57,217 nucleotides of DNA from an uncultured Microbacterium sp. (GTDB lineage Bacteria > Actinomycetota > Actinomycetes > Actinomycetales > Microbacteriaceae): contig NZ_CAMFHZ010000022.1 in NCBI RefSeq assembly GCF_945952435.1, positions 1-57,217 on the forward strand. The letters are read 5' to 3'. The number at the start of each line of letters is the position of its first letter. Positions within the stretch are counted from its first letter, which is position 1. The position numbers and the translations under genes are program-made. This document shows positions 36,640-45,607 of this stretch, one piece after another. The notes under the pieces are model-generated. The model saw only the letters and a list, made by a program, of their open reading frames with translations, did not search any database and was not told where the DNA came from.

Positions 36640-37431
36640 ATGACCCCCTACACCCACGGCCACGCAGACGCGGTGCTGCGTTCGCATCGGCGGCGCACCG
36701 CCGAGGACTCGGCCGCCTACCTGCTGCCGCATCTGAGGGCGTCCGACCGCCTGCTCGACGTGGGTGCGGGCCCTGGCACGATCACCGCGGACCTCGCGGG
36801 GCTCGTCGCCGAGGTGGTCGCGACGGAGATCGGCGAGGACGAGCTGGCGCTCACCCGGGCGACGGCCGCAGAACGGGGCGTGACGAACATCGCGTTCCGA
36901 GTGGCAGACGTGCACGCCCTCGACGTCCCCGACGCGAGCTTCGACGTCGTGCACGCGCACCAGGTGCTCCAGCACGTCGCCGATCCGGTACAGGCGCTGC
37001 GCGAGCTCGCGCGCGTGACGAAGCCGGGCGGGATCGTCGCGGTCCGCGACAGCGACTACGGGGGCTTCCGCTGGTGGCCCGAATCGGACGCCCTCGACCG
37101 CTGGCGGGAGCTCTACCAGGATGCGGCGCGCGCGAACGGCGGGGCCCCCGATGCCGGGCGACGTCTGCTCGGCTGGGCGCGGGCGGCGGGCCTGAAGGAC
37201 GTGGTGGCGACATCCAGCACGTGGTGCTGGGCCAGTCCCGAGGACCGGGCGTGGTGGGGCGGGATGTGGGCCGACCGGATCCTCGGGTCCGCGATCACCC
37301 GGCAGCTCCTCGACACGGGGGCGGCGACGGGGGACGACCTGGAACGGATCAGCGCGGGCTGGCGCGCCTGGGCGGGGGAGGACGACGGCTGGTTCTCGAT
37401 TCTGCACGGGGAGATCCTCTGCCGGGTGTGA
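36640..37431 (+). CDS. Class I SAM-dependent methyltransferase
   Basis: The 263-residue protein has the Rossmann methyltransferase pattern. Motif I is LLDVGAGPGTITADLAGLV (SAM-binding glycines), an acidic VATEIGEDEL closes strand 2, VADVHALDVPDASFDVVHAHQVLQHV carries motifs II-III, and LARVTKPGGIVAVRDSDYGG follows. It resembles UbiE/Arsenite-type small-molecule methyltransferases. The C-terminal half is Trp-rich, and the substrate is unknown. A GAGGAGGAG ribosome site lies 5 nt before ATG 36640. It is paired with the divergent XRE regulator. Confidence 0.9.
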   Translation: MTPYTHGHADAVLRSHRRRTAEDSAAYLLPHLRASDRLLDVGAGPGTITADLAGLVAEVVATEIGEDELALTRATAAERGVTNIAFRVADVHALDVPDASFDVVHAHQVLQHVADPVQALRELARVTKPGGIVAVRDSDYGGFRWWPESDALDRWRELYQDAARANGGAPDAGRRLLGWARAAGLKDVVATSSTWCWASPEDRAWWGGMWADRILGSAITRQLLDTGAATGDDLERISAGWRAWAGEDDGWFSILHGEILCRV

Positions 37432-37509
37432 GGGGCCGGGTGTGAGGGGGCGGGTGCGAGGGGGCGGGCGCGTGAGGACCGATCCGCGCGGCGGGCGGAG
37501 CGGATCCGC

Positions 37510-38235
37510 TCAGGTCGCGTCCCAGAGGGCCCGGTAGTAGGCGATGCGCGCGCGATCCGGTCGCACCCCGTACGCCTCGATGAGCAGGTCCTCGTAGCCC
37601 GGCCCGAAGTTCCAGGTCGTGCTCATCGACGCGACGGCGATATCCGCCCAGCGGTCGGCCGTGCCGAGGGCTCCGAGGTCGACGTGCGCCAGCCAAGCGC
37701 CGTCGTCGGAGAGCAGCGTGTTCGGGACGCAGGCGTCCCCGTGGCACACGACGAGCCGATCGATGGGCGGGGGCTCGTGCAGGCGTTGGGGGACGACGAC
37801 GCCTCGGCGTGCGGCGGCGTCGATCCGCTCGGGGACCCCCCAGCTCCACGGGCACTCGGCGACGGGCAACGCGTCGTGCAGCGCGCGCAGCGCCCGTCCG
37901 ACGGCGGGCACGGCGATCTCGGGCCGCGCGATCCACCGGGCATCCACGGCGCTGCGCCCGGGGAGGGAGACGGACACCAGCCACTCCTCCGCATCATCCT
38001 CGCCCTGGGCGAGCACGTGCGGCACGGGGGTCCAGGCGGATGCCCACCGCATCCGCTCCGCTTCGTCGCGCAGGGTCGTCTCCGCATGGCGGGGGCCGTG
38101 CTTGAGGTAGCGGCCGTCGTCGGTGCGGAACGTCAGACCACCGATCCCGTTCTCCCACACCGGGGTGAGGGCCGCGCCGCGCGCGAGGGCACGGACGCGT
38201 GCGGGCACGCGCACCTCGCCGGAGGGGATCGTCAT
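37510..38235 (-). CDS. Aminoglycoside phosphotransferase-family kinase, APH(3')-like
   Basis: The 241-residue protein has the kinase-like APH fold. The catalytic loop is VCHGDACVPNTLL (Asp base and Asn metal ligand), the metal-binding segment HVDLGALGTADRWADIA follows, and GGLTFRTDDGRYLKHGPRH is an N-terminal nucleotide lobe with its Lys. The HGDxxxxN plus DxGxxxxxDRxxDI form is that of APH(3')-type enzymes, which phosphorylate kanamycin-like drugs. Chromosomal relatives may act on other substrates. The start at 38235 is preferred because GAGGAT lies 6 nt upstream, although the frame is open to 39492. It is shorter than classical APH(3') (about 265 residues). Confidence 0.82.
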   Translation of the reverse strand: MTIPSGEVRVPARVRALARGAALTPVWENGIGGLTFRTDDGRYLKHGPRHAETTLRDEAERMRWASAWTPVPHVLAQGEDDAEEWLVSVSLPGRSAVDARWIARPEIAVPAVGRALRALHDALPVAECPWSWGVPERIDAAARRGVVVPQRLHEPPPIDRLVVCHGDACVPNTLLSDDGAWLAHVDLGALGTADRWADIAVASMSTTWNFGPGYEDLLIEAYGVRPDRARIAYYRALWDAT

Positions 38236-38410
38236 GCGTCCATCCTCGCCGGTGCGCGACGCGATCGTGGGCGCCGGCCGTTCGCCGCCCGCGCTCGCCC
38301 GGTCGCGGACGGACGTCCTCCCGTGCTGAGATGGGCATGTCACGGCCGGCGCGCCATAGAGATCTCGCAGACGCGGGCCGGCGAAGTATTGAGACGCAGA
38401 CTCACGTATG

Positions 38411-38421
38411 CTGAGACTCAG
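38411..38421. promoter_or_regulatory. Operator candidate before the first SDR gene
   Basis: CTGAGACTCAG is a perfect 11-bp palindrome. It overlaps the end of the -10-like TATGCT (38407-38412) and is preceded by the related half-sites GAGACGCAGACTC. It lies between promoter and ribosome site, where a repressor would block transcription. No cognate regulator gene is adjacent on this strand. Confidence 0.55.
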
Positions 38422-38445
38422 TTGCAGGTTCGAAGGAGAACATCC

Positions 38446-39207
38446 ATGCAGATCCAGGGATCCGGCGCCCTTGTCACGGGCGGTGCGTCCGGGCTCGGCC
38501 TCGCCACGGCACGTCGCCTGGCCGCCGCGGGCGCCGTCGTCACGATCGTCGACCTGCCGTCCTCCCGCGGCGCGGCGATCGCCGAGGAGGTGGGCGGCGT
38601 GTTCGCCCCCGCCGACGTGACCGATCCGGCCGCGATCGCCGAGGCGGTCGCCCTCGCCCAGGCCGCGGCCCCGGTGCGGATCGTGGTGAACTGCGCCGGC
38701 ATCGCGCCGCCCGCGAAGGTGCTCGACCGCGACGGCAACCCCGCCGATCTCGCGGCCTTCGAGAGGATCGTGCGGATCAACCTCGTCGGCACGTTCAACG
38801 TGATCTCCCAGGCCGCCGCAGTCGTGTCCACGAACGAGCCGACCGCCGACGGCGACCGCGGCGTCATCGTGAACACCGCGAGCGTCGCCGCGTTCGACGG
38901 GCAGATCGGACAGCCGGCGTACTCCGCCTCCAAGGGAGGCGTGCACGCGATGACCCTGCCGATCGCCCGTGAGCTCGCCCGCTACGCGATCCGCGTCTGC
39001 ACGATCGCCCCCGGGATCATGGAGACGCCGATGCTCGCCGGGCTCCCGCAGGCGGCGCAGGACTCGCTCGGAGAGCAGGTGCCCTATCCGTCCCGTCTCG
39101 GGCGCCCGGACGAGTATGCCGCGCTCGTGCAGCAGATCGTCGAGAACGGCTATCTGAACGGCGAGACGATCCGCCTCGACGGCGCGATCCGCATGGCCCC
39201 GCGCTGA
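38446..39207 (+). CDS. SDR oxidoreductase, 3-hydroxyacyl-CoA dehydrogenase type II-like
   Basis: The 253-residue protein is a classical short-chain dehydrogenase. It has ALVTGGASGLGLATARRLAAAG (NAD-binding TGxxxGxG), VNCAGIA (NNAG-like), and the catalytic Ser in VNTASVAAFDGQIGQPAYSASKGG with the YxxxK pair. The PTADGDRGVIVNTASVAAFDGQIGQ and PYPSRLGRPDEYAALVQQIVEN segments resemble HSD17B10-type 3-hydroxyacyl-CoA dehydrogenases. GAAGGAGAA lies 5 nt before ATG 38446. A 61-bp palindromic element separates it from the next SDR gene. Confidence 0.88.
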   Translation: MQIQGSGALVTGGASGLGLATARRLAAAGAVVTIVDLPSSRGAAIAEEVGGVFAPADVTDPAAIAEAVALAQAAAPVRIVVNCAGIAPPAKVLDRDGNPADLAAFERIVRINLVGTFNVISQAAAVVSTNEPTADGDRGVIVNTASVAAFDGQIGQPAYSASKGGVHAMTLPIARELARYAIRVCTIAPGIMETPMLAGLPQAAQDSLGEQVPYPSRLGRPDEYAALVQQIVENGYLNGETIRLDGAIRMAPR

Positions 39208-39224
39208 GCGGATCCCACATCCTT

Positions 39225-39285
39225 GCTCCCGTCGCAGATGATGCCGCTTTCCGCCGTTCGGAGCGACATCTTCTGCGACGGGAAC
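39225..39285. repeat. 61-bp palindromic element, copy 3
   Basis: The arms GCTCCCGTCGC and GCGACGGGAAC differ at one position but extend inward, giving 18 of 20 matches over 39224-39243 and 39267-39286. The inner pair TGCCG (39242) and CGACA (ending 39268) keeps the 17-nt offset. The interior GCCGCTTTCCG is the reverse complement of the CGGAAAGCGGC in copy 4, so this copy is inverted. It starts 18 bp after an SDR stop codon. Confidence 0.82.
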
Positions 39286-39328
39286 AGCCCTGACCGTCCT
39301 CCAGAGACCTGAGAGACCCGAGGAACGC

Positions 39329-40171
39329 ATGACCGAGAACAAGCCCCTCGCCGGAAAGACCATCCTGATGTCGGGCGGCAGCCGCGGCATCGGCCTCGCG
39401 ATCGCTCTGCGCGCCGCGGCAGACGGCGCCAACATCGCCCTGCTCGCGAAGACCGACACCCCGCATCCGAAGCTCGAGGGCACGATCCACACCGCTGCGG
39501 AGCAGATCCGGGCCGCGGGCGGTCAGGCGCTCGCGATCGTCGGCGACGTGCGTGACGACGAGAGCGTCACCGAGGCCGTGCTCACGACCCAGGGCGAGTT
39601 CGGCGGCATCGACATCGTCGTCAACAACGCCAGCGTGATCGACCTCTCCGGATCCCTCGACCTGTCCGCCAAGAAGTACGACCTCATGCAGGACGTCAAC
39701 GTCCGCGGCACGTTCATGCTGTCGCGGGCCGCGGTGCCGGTGCTCAAAGACGCGGCGAACCCGCACATCCTCTCGCTGTCGCCGCCGCTGAACCTGAGCC
39801 CTCGCTGGCTCGGCGCGCACACCGGCTACACGCTCGCGAAGTACGGCATGACGATGACCACGCTGGGCCTCGCCGCCGAGTTCGCCGACGCCGGGATCGC
39901 CGCGAACACCCTCTGGCCGCGCACGACGATCGCGACCGCGGCCGTGCAGTTCGCCCTCGGCGGCGATCGGATGATGCGGGTCAGCCGCACGCCGGAGATC
40001 TACGCGGACGCCGCGTACACCGTGCTGACGAAGCCCGCGCGCGAATACACCGGGCAGACCCTGATCGTCGAGGACGTGCTGGAGGGTGAGGGGGTCACCG
40101 ACTTCTCCGCCTACGCCGCGACGCCCGGGACCCCGGACGACCAGCTGTTCCCCGACATCTTCCTCGACTGA
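39329..40171 (+). CDS. SDR oxidoreductase, HSDL2-like
   Basis: The 280-residue short-chain dehydrogenase has [23 protein letters not shown] (cofactor-binding glycines), [13 protein letters not shown] with the NNAS motif, and [20 protein letters not shown] with the active-site YxxxK. The [28 protein letters not shown] insertion and the [15 protein letters not shown] segment match the HSDL2/SDR branch found in fatty-acid-linked loci. The usual catalytic serine position reads [19 protein letters not shown]-type site precedes the ATG. The substrate is unknown; joint function with the upstream SDR is only suggested by adjacency. Confidence 0.86.
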   Translation: MTENKPLAGKTILMSGGSRGIGLAIALRAAADGANIALLAKTDTPHPKLEGTIHTAAEQIRAAGGQALAIVGDVRDDESVTEAVLTTQGEFGGIDIVVNNASVIDLSGSLDLSAKKYDLMQDVNVRGTFMLSRAAVPVLKDAANPHILSLSPPLNLSPRWLGAHTGYTLAKYGMTMTTLGLAAEFADAGIAANTLWPRTTIATAAVQFALGGDRMMRVSRTPEIYADAAYTVLTKPAREYTGQTLIVEDVLEGEGVTDFSAYAATPGTPDDQLFPDIFLD

Positions 40172-40236
40172 TCCGCGCGGGCGGGCGGGCCTCGGTGCCC
40201 AGCCCGCTCGCACCCTCCAGGCCGTACCCTGGAAGC

Positions 40237-41502
40237 ATGAGCGACACTCCTGCGTCCGCGCCCTCCGATGCGCCCATGCGGCGCACCTCCACGCGCGCCG
40301 CGCAGGTGCGTCCCGCCACCGAGGGCTGGACGCAGAAGAAGGACGCGGAGGGGCGTCCGCTGCTGCAGTTCGCGAGCCCGCGCCGCGGCAAGCCGCCCGT
40401 GCACCTCGCCGACCTCACCCCGGCCGAGCGCATCGCGAAGGTGACCGAGCTGGGCCTGCCCGGGTTCCGCGCCAAGCAGCTGGCGACGCACTACTTCACG
40501 CACTACACGTCGGATCCCGCGCACATGACCGATCTGCCGGCGGCGCAGCGCGACGAACTCGTGGCCGGGATGCTGCCGCCGCTGCTCACCGAGGTCCGCC
40601 GCCTCGAGACCGACCGCGGCGACACGATCAAGTTCCTCTGGCGCCTGCACGACGGGGCACTCGTCGAGTCGGTGCTCATGCGCTACCCGGGCCGTATCAC
40701 GCTGTGCGTGTCGAGCCAGGCCGGGTGCGGCATGAACTGCCCGTTCTGCGCCACGGGTCAGGCGGGACTCACCCGCAACATGTCGACCGCCGAGATCATC
40801 GAGCAGATCGTGCGGGCCAACCGGCTCATCGCCGAGGGCGGGCTGGGCGGCAAGAAGGCGGACGACCACTCGATGGAGCGGGTCTCGAACATCGTGTTCA
40901 TGGGGATGGGCGAGCCGCTCGCCAACTACAAGCGCGTGATGGATGCCGTGCGCATCATGGTCGCGCCGCAGCCCGAGGGCCTCGGCATGAGCGCACGCGG
41001 CATCACCGTGTCCACGGTCGGACTGGTGCCGGCGATCAACAGGCTCGCGGACGAGGACATCCCCGTCACGTTCGCGCTCTCCCTGCACGCGCCGGACGAT
41101 CAGCTCCGCGACGAGCTCATCCCGGTGAACTCGCGGTGGAAGGTCGACGAGGCGCTCGACGCGGCGCGCGGCTACTTCGAGAAGACCGGGCGGCGCGTCT
41201 CGATCGAGTACGCGCTCATCAAGGACATGAACGACCACGCCTGGCGGGCCGACCTCCTCGCGGAGAAGCTCAACGCCCGCGGCCGCGGCTGGGTGCACGT
41301 GAACCCGATCCCGCTGAACCCGACGCCCGGATCCATCTGGACCGCGTCCGAGAAGGAGGTGCAGGACGAGTTCGTCCGCCGCCTCAACGACGCCGGTATC
41401 CCGACCACCCTCCGCGACACCCGCGGCAAGGAGATCGACGGCGCGTGCGGTCAGCTCGTCGCCACGACCGAGGACGAGGCCGCCGCGGCCGCGATGGCCT
41501 GA
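40237..41502 (+). CDS. rlmN: 23S rRNA (adenine-2503-C2)-methyltransferase RlmN
   Basis: RlmN is a radical-SAM enzyme that methylates A2503 of 23S rRNA, and A37 of some tRNAs. The 421-residue protein carries the cluster-binding CGMNCPFC (CxxxCxxC). It also has [19 protein letters not shown] (GGE-like SAM segment), the [22 protein letters not shown] block, and the catalytic cysteine in the C-terminal DGACGQL. An about 50-residue Ala/Arg-rich N-terminus precedes the family core. ATG 40237 follows TACCCT by 6 nt, predicting a leaderless mRNA. Confidence 0.96.
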   Translation: MSDTPASAPSDAPMRRTSTRAAQVRPATEGWTQKKDAEGRPLLQFASPRRGKPPVHLADLTPAERIAKVTELGLPGFRAKQLATHYFTHYTSDPAHMTDLPAAQRDELVAGMLPPLLTEVRRLETDRGDTIKFLWRLHDGALVESVLMRYPGRITLCVSSQAGCGMNCPFCATGQAGLTRNMSTAEIIEQIVRANRLIAEGGLGGKKADDHSMERVSNIVFMGMGEPLANYKRVMDAVRIMVAPQPEGLGMSARGITVSTVGLVPAINRLADEDIPVTFALSLHAPDDQLRDELIPVNSRWKVDEALDAARGYFEKTGRRVSIEYALIKDMNDHAWRADLLAEKLNARGRGWVHVNPIPLNPTPGSIWTASEKEVQDEFVRRLNDAGIPTTLRDTRGKEIDGACGQLVATTEDEAAAAAMA

Positions 41503-41620
41503 TCCGCCGGGACGCGTCCGCGCTCGCTCCCGCTCCGCTCGCTCGGTCCCCACTCGCGCCCACCCCGGTCGTGCCCGCCCCGGTCGCTCCCGTCCGAGCT
41601 CGCTCGGTCCCGGCTCTGAC

Positions 41621-41702
41621 GCGTTTCCCTCCCCTGCGTGTCTTTCCCTCCCCGTGCTCACGCTGCTGGGAGGAGGGAAAGGCACTGAGGGGAGGGAAGC
41701 GC
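41621..41702. repeat. 82-bp palindromic element, single copy
   Basis: A 31-nt left arm (41621-41651) and a 31-nt right arm (41672-41702) are complementary at 27 positions around a 20-nt loop. Both arms contain two CTTCCCTCC-like boxes (TTTCCCTCCCCT outside, TTTCCCTCC inside). It sits between the convergent rlmN and LysR genes and could double as a terminator. The rest of 41503-41752 is low-complexity CTCGCTC-rich sequence without a gene. Confidence 0.8.
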
Positions 41703-41752
41703 GTAGTGGCGTGCGCGCGAAGGGCGGGGCTGGCGGGGAGGGGTAGGGAGCC

Positions 41753-42664
41753 TCAGCGCTCGCCGAGCAGCGCGGGGCGCACGTCGGCGAGGCGCTGCTG
41801 CAGCGCCTCCAGGAACGCGGAGATCGCCGGCTGGTTCAGCGCCTCCGGGCGCGCGATGAGCCAGTACGGGAGCCGTTCGTCGATCCGGTCGGGCAGCACG
41901 CGGATCAGGTCGTCGTGCCGGTCGGCGAGGAAGGCGGGCAGGAGGCCGTAGCCCGCGCCGCCGCGTGTCGCGTCGACGTGCACGTACACGTTGGTGCTCG
42001 CGACCGCGTCGAGCATCCCCGGTACGGCTCTGCGCGCGTCGTCCAGCGAGTCGACGTGCAGCATCGACTCGATGAAGTACACGAGCGGCTGCCCCACGAG
42101 GTCTTCCGGGGATCGGGGCGCGGGGTGGTCGCGCAGCCAGTCCCGGCTCGCATAGAGGCCGAGCGCGTAGTCGGCGAGATGGATCGCGCGGGCCCGTCGC
42201 ACCTGCGGGCGGCCGACGACCACCTCCAGGTCGGCGCCCGTGCGCTGATGCGAGGCCTGCCGGGTCGACGTGATGACCTCGAGCGAGACGTCGGGGTGCA
42301 CCCTGCGCAGAGCCGACATGGCGGGCGCCGCGACGAAGCCGCTGAAGCCGTCGGTCGCCGAGAGTCGGATCAGGCCGCCCACCCGTGCGCCGTCGCGGGC
42401 GTCGAGACGTTCGAGCGCCCGCTCCACGCCCTCCGCAGCGGCGAGCGCCCGCGATCCCAGCGGCGTCAGCTCCCATCCGGCTCCGTCGCGAGAGAGCACG
42501 CGCCCGCCGAGCTGGGCCTCCAGGGCCGCGATGCGTCGGGCGACCGTGGTGTGGTTCAGGCCGAGCTGCTGCCCCGCGCTCGTGAACCGTCCGCTGCGGG
42601 CGACGGCGAGCAGCACGAGCAGGTCGTCGGCGCTGAGCGGGGGTGTGGGGAACCGCGCGTCCAT
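41753..42664 (-). CDS. LysR-family transcriptional regulator
   Basis: The 303-residue protein has the winged helix-turn-helix (residues about 10-65: DDLLVLLAVARSGRFTSAGQQLGLNHTTVARRIAALEAQLGG). A periplasmic-binding-like effector domain follows from about residue 95. It is divergent from a 3-hydroxybutyrate dehydrogenase-like gene only 63 bp away. That gap contains a palindrome with a LysR-box look, so it probably controls that gene and itself. The start ATG 42664 follows AAAACT by 6 nt on the minus strand; longer upstream frame is antisense to the neighbour. Confidence 0.93.
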   Translation of the reverse strand: MDARFPTPPLSADDLLVLLAVARSGRFTSAGQQLGLNHTTVARRIAALEAQLGGRVLSRDGAGWELTPLGSRALAAAEGVERALERLDARDGARVGGLIRLSATDGFSGFVAAPAMSALRRVHPDVSLEVITSTRQASHQRTGADLEVVVGRPQVRRARAIHLADYALGLYASRDWLRDHPAPRSPEDLVGQPLVYFIESMLHVDSLDDARRAVPGMLDAVASTNVYVHVDATRGGAGYGLLPAFLADRHDDLIRVLPDRIDERLPYWLIARPEALNQPAISAFLEALQQRLADVRPALLGER

Positions 42665-42665
42665 G

Positions 42666-42681
42666 TATGCAGTTTTGCATA
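42666..42681. promoter_or_regulatory. LysR-type operator candidate
   Basis: TATGCA-GTTT-TGCATA is a perfect 6-bp-arm palindrome, AT-rich in a GC-rich genome. It starts 1 bp outside the LysR start codon and overlaps the -10-like hexamer of that gene. It probably mediates autorepression and activation of the divergent dehydrogenase. Confidence 0.65.
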
Positions 42682-42727
42682 GTGGCGCCCCTTGGACGCG
42701 TGCATCCGAGTCAAGTACCGTGCTGGA

Positions 42728-43525
42728 ATGGCAGAGCAGCGACCCGTGATGACCGACGTCGATCCCACCGGCCGCGGCGACGCGGACCTGGAAGGGCGCC
42801 GAGCGCTCGTGACCGGCGGAGGCAGCGGCATCGGTGCCGCGTGCGCCAGGGTGCTCGCGCGCAGCGGCGCGCGCGTGATCGTGCTCGATCGCGACAGCGA
42901 CGCCGCGACGGCGGTCGCGGACGAGATCGGCGGGGAGGCGCTGGCCGTCGATCTCGGCGATCTCGACGCGCTCGCGACCCGCGCCTTCGACGCCGACATC
43001 CTGGTCAACAGCGCCGGGATCCAGACCGTGGCGCCGATCGTCGAATTCGATCCGCGCACGTTCCGGCGGATGATCGACCTCATGGTGACCGCGCCGTTCC
43101 TGCTCACCCGCGCGGTGCTCCCCGGGATGTACGCACGCGGCTGGGGGCGTGTCGTGAACATCAGCTCGGTGCACGGCCTCCGCGCGAGCGAATACAAGGT
43201 CGCCTATGTGACGGCCAAGCACGCGATGGAGGGCCTGTCGAAGGTCACGGCGCTCGAGGGTGGCCCGCACGGCGTCACCAGCAACTGCGTCAACCCCGGA
43301 TACGTGCGCACCCCGCTCGTCGAGAAGCAGATCGCCGATCAGGCCCGCACGCACGGCATCGCCGAGTCCGAGGTGATCGAGAAGGTCATGCTCGTCGAGT
43401 CGGCGATCAAGCGGCTCCTGGAACCCGAGGAGGTCGCGGATCTCGTCCGCTGGTTGTGCGGGCCGACCGCGGCGTCCGTCACCGGTGCGTCCTACACGAT
43501 GGACGGCGGGTGGAGCGCGCGCTGA
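42728..43525 (+). CDS. SDR oxidoreductase, 3-hydroxybutyrate dehydrogenase-like
   Basis: The 265-residue short-chain dehydrogenase has RALVTGGGSGIGAACARVLARSG, ILVNSAGIQTV, and a catalytic tetrad in VNISSVHGLRASEYKVAYVTAKHAMEGL. GGPHGVTSNCVNPGYVRTPLVEKQIADQA is characteristic of D-3-hydroxybutyrate dehydrogenases, which interconvert 3-hydroxybutyrate and acetoacetate. ATG 42728 follows TACCGT by 6 nt; a second ATG at 42749 is possible. The divergent LysR gene is the likely regulator. Confidence 0.87.
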   Translation: MAEQRPVMTDVDPTGRGDADLEGRRALVTGGGSGIGAACARVLARSGARVIVLDRDSDAATAVADEIGGEALAVDLGDLDALATRAFDADILVNSAGIQTVAPIVEFDPRTFRRMIDLMVTAPFLLTRAVLPGMYARGWGRVVNISSVHGLRASEYKVAYVTAKHAMEGLSKVTALEGGPHGVTSNCVNPGYVRTPLVEKQIADQARTHGIAESEVIEKVMLVESAIKRLLEPEEVADLVRWLCGPTAASVTGASYTMDGGWSAR

Positions 43526-43640
43526 GCCGCAGTGCCGTGTGCGCGGGGGAGCCTGCGCTGAGCCGGCACCTCGGATCCGCTGGGCGGGCGCCCAGGGGTC
43601 GTCCGGTTCCCATACAGCCGGCGGGCTCTAGCCTGTCAGG

Positions 43641-45548
43641 ATGTCCTATTCCGCGCACAGACCCGGTCGCATGGACTCCCAGGGCCGGATCTCCTTCGAC
43701 GTCGACGGACAGGGCGACCCCGGAACCACGCCCGACGAGCCGCTCTATCACGTCCGCGATTACGCTCCCGAAGGCGCGGAGCCGGCCGACGAGCCCTTCC
43801 TGACCGAGGCCGCGGGGCCGGCCGTTCCGGCCCAGACCGCCGCCCCGGAGCCGGCCGCCGCCCCGGAGCCGGCCGCTGCTCCGGAGCCGCTCGTGGTCCC
43901 GGATCCCGCCCCCCTTCCTCCGCGAACCGCGGAGAAGGGCGGGGAGAAGGTCGACAGGACCAAGGCCCCCCGCCCCGCCCGTGCCCCCAGGACTCCGAAG
44001 GAGCCGAAGACCCCCCGCCCCCAGGGCTGGTTCCTGCGTCGTCTCGCGATCCTCGGCGGCGCCGATGGCGCGATCCTGGACAAGGTCCCGAGCGAGCAGC
44101 CGCGTTTCGTGCAGATGTTCTTCGTGCTCGCCGGCACCGCCCTCGTCTCCGCGCTGTCCATGCTCTTCGCGCTCACCACCGGTGTGCAGGTGCTGGTCTG
44201 GATCGCGGCGCCGCTCGCGGTCGTCTGGGCGCTGCTCATCTTCAACCTGGACCGCTTCCTCACCTCGACCATGCGCTCCACGCGCAAGGTCGGCCGTCTC
44301 ATCGGCCTCGCGGTGCCGCGCGTGCTCATGGCCGCCATCATCGGGTTCGTCGTGGCGGAGCCGATCGTGCTGCAGGCCTTCCACAACGACATCGCCCGCG
44401 AGGTCACCGCGACGAACCTCGTGCAGGCGCAGAGCGACCAGAAAGCCGTGCAGGACGGTCCGGAGAAGAAGGCGCTCGACGCCGCGTCGCAACGTGTCTC
44501 CGATCTCCAGAACCAGGCGTCGACCGGCATCGTCAAGGGCACGTCCAGCGACTCCGCCTCGCAGAAGGCGGCCCAGGGCACGGTGACGCAGATCACCGCG
44601 CAGATGGCCGCGCAGCAGAAGGTGATCGATCAGGCCCGCGCGCTCTACCAGTGCGAGCTGACCGGCGAGGGCGCCGGCACGGTTCCCGGCTGCACCGGGG
44701 TGCAGGGCGACGGCGCCAGCAGCGACGCGGCGAAGTCGCAGCTCGACCAGGCGCAGCAGACCTACGACTCGCTCGCCGCGCAGCTGCGCCAGGCCAACGC
44801 CGATGTCGAGTCGGCTGACAGCTCGTCCAAGTCCGCGACGTCGGCCTCCGAGACGCAGAACCGCCAGCAGGCGAAGGATCAGCTGCCCGCCGCCGAGCAG
44901 GCCTACAAGACCGCGCTCGACGCCTACAACGCCCGTGCGGCCTCCGTGGCAGGCACGAACGCCGGGGCGATCGGTCTGCTCAGCCAGATCTCGGCCCTGG
45001 ACCGGCTGTCGGCGAAGGAGCCCGTGCTGGGCTTCGCGCACTGGCTCATCGCCGCGCTGTTCTTCATGATCGAGCTGCTGCCCGTGATCGTGAAGGTCCT
45101 GACGAGCTGGGGAGATCCTTCCCTCTACGAGAAGGCCGAGGCGATCGCCAAGCAGGTCGAGCTCGACCGGGTCACCTCCAAGGGGTATCGCGACCGTGCC
45201 GCGATCATCGCGGAGGAGGCGCAGCACCGCTCCTTCGCCGAGGCGCACGAGGCCGAGACCGCGGCCGCAGCGGATCCGGCCCCGGCGGTCCGCGCGGCCG
45301 CGCCGCCTGTCCCGCCGTCCGCGGTGCCTGTCCCGGCGCCGTTCGCACCGCCCGTCCCGCCGGCCGCCGCAAAGCCTGTCCCGCCGTCCGCCGCCGAGCA
45401 CGCGCACGTCGCCGCGTCGTCGTCCGCGCCGGGGAGCGCCCCGTCCTGGCCGGTCCCCGCGCACCCCGGAGTCGCGTCGGCCCATCCGGGTCCTTCGTCG
45501 CCCCGCGCGGCGGCGTCGGTCGAGCGGCCCGAGAACGCCCGCGTCTAA
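43641..45548 (+). CDS. DUF4407 domain-containing membrane protein
   Basis: The 635-residue protein has a Pro/Ala-rich cytoplasmic N-terminus (about residues 1-135). Three hydrophobic segments follow (VQMFFVLAGTALVSALSMLFA, VLVWIAAPLAVVWALLIFNLDRFL, VLMAAIIGFVVAEPIVLQAF), then a long extracytoplasmic Gln/Ala-rich coiled-coil region (about residues 255-440). A fourth helix (HWLIAALFFMIELLPVIVKVL) and a Pro/Ala-rich tail close it. FNLDRFLTS and the helix-coil-helix plan match DUF4407, whose role is unknown. Two Cys in the coil region may form a disulfide. ATG 43641 follows TAGCCT by 6 nt. Confidence 0.88.
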   Translation: MSYSAHRPGRMDSQGRISFDVDGQGDPGTTPDEPLYHVRDYAPEGAEPADEPFLTEAAGPAVPAQTAAPEPAAAPEPAAAPEPLVVPDPAPLPPRTAEKGGEKVDRTKAPRPARAPRTPKEPKTPRPQGWFLRRLAILGGADGAILDKVPSEQPRFVQMFFVLAGTALVSALSMLFALTTGVQVLVWIAAPLAVVWALLIFNLDRFLTSTMRSTRKVGRLIGLAVPRVLMAAIIGFVVAEPIVLQAFHNDIAREVTATNLVQAQSDQKAVQDGPEKKALDAASQRVSDLQNQASTGIVKGTSSDSASQKAAQGTVTQITAQMAAQQKVIDQARALYQCELTGEGAGTVPGCTGVQGDGASSDAAKSQLDQAQQTYDSLAAQLRQANADVESADSSSKSATSASETQNRQQAKDQLPAAEQAYKTALDAYNARAASVAGTNAGAIGLLSQISALDRLSAKEPVLGFAHWLIAALFFMIELLPVIVKVLTSWGDPSLYEKAEAIAKQVELDRVTSKGYRDRAAIIAEEAQHRSFAEAHEAETAAAADPAPAVRAAAPPVPPSAVPVPAPFAPPVPPAAAKPVPPSAAEHAHVAASSSAPGSAPSWPVPAHPGVASAHPGPSSPRAAASVERPENARV

Positions 45549-45607
45549 CGCTCTCCCGCTGCCGGGCGCACCCTGATCCCCGTTGGGCTCTGATCCGGTT
45601 CGAACCA

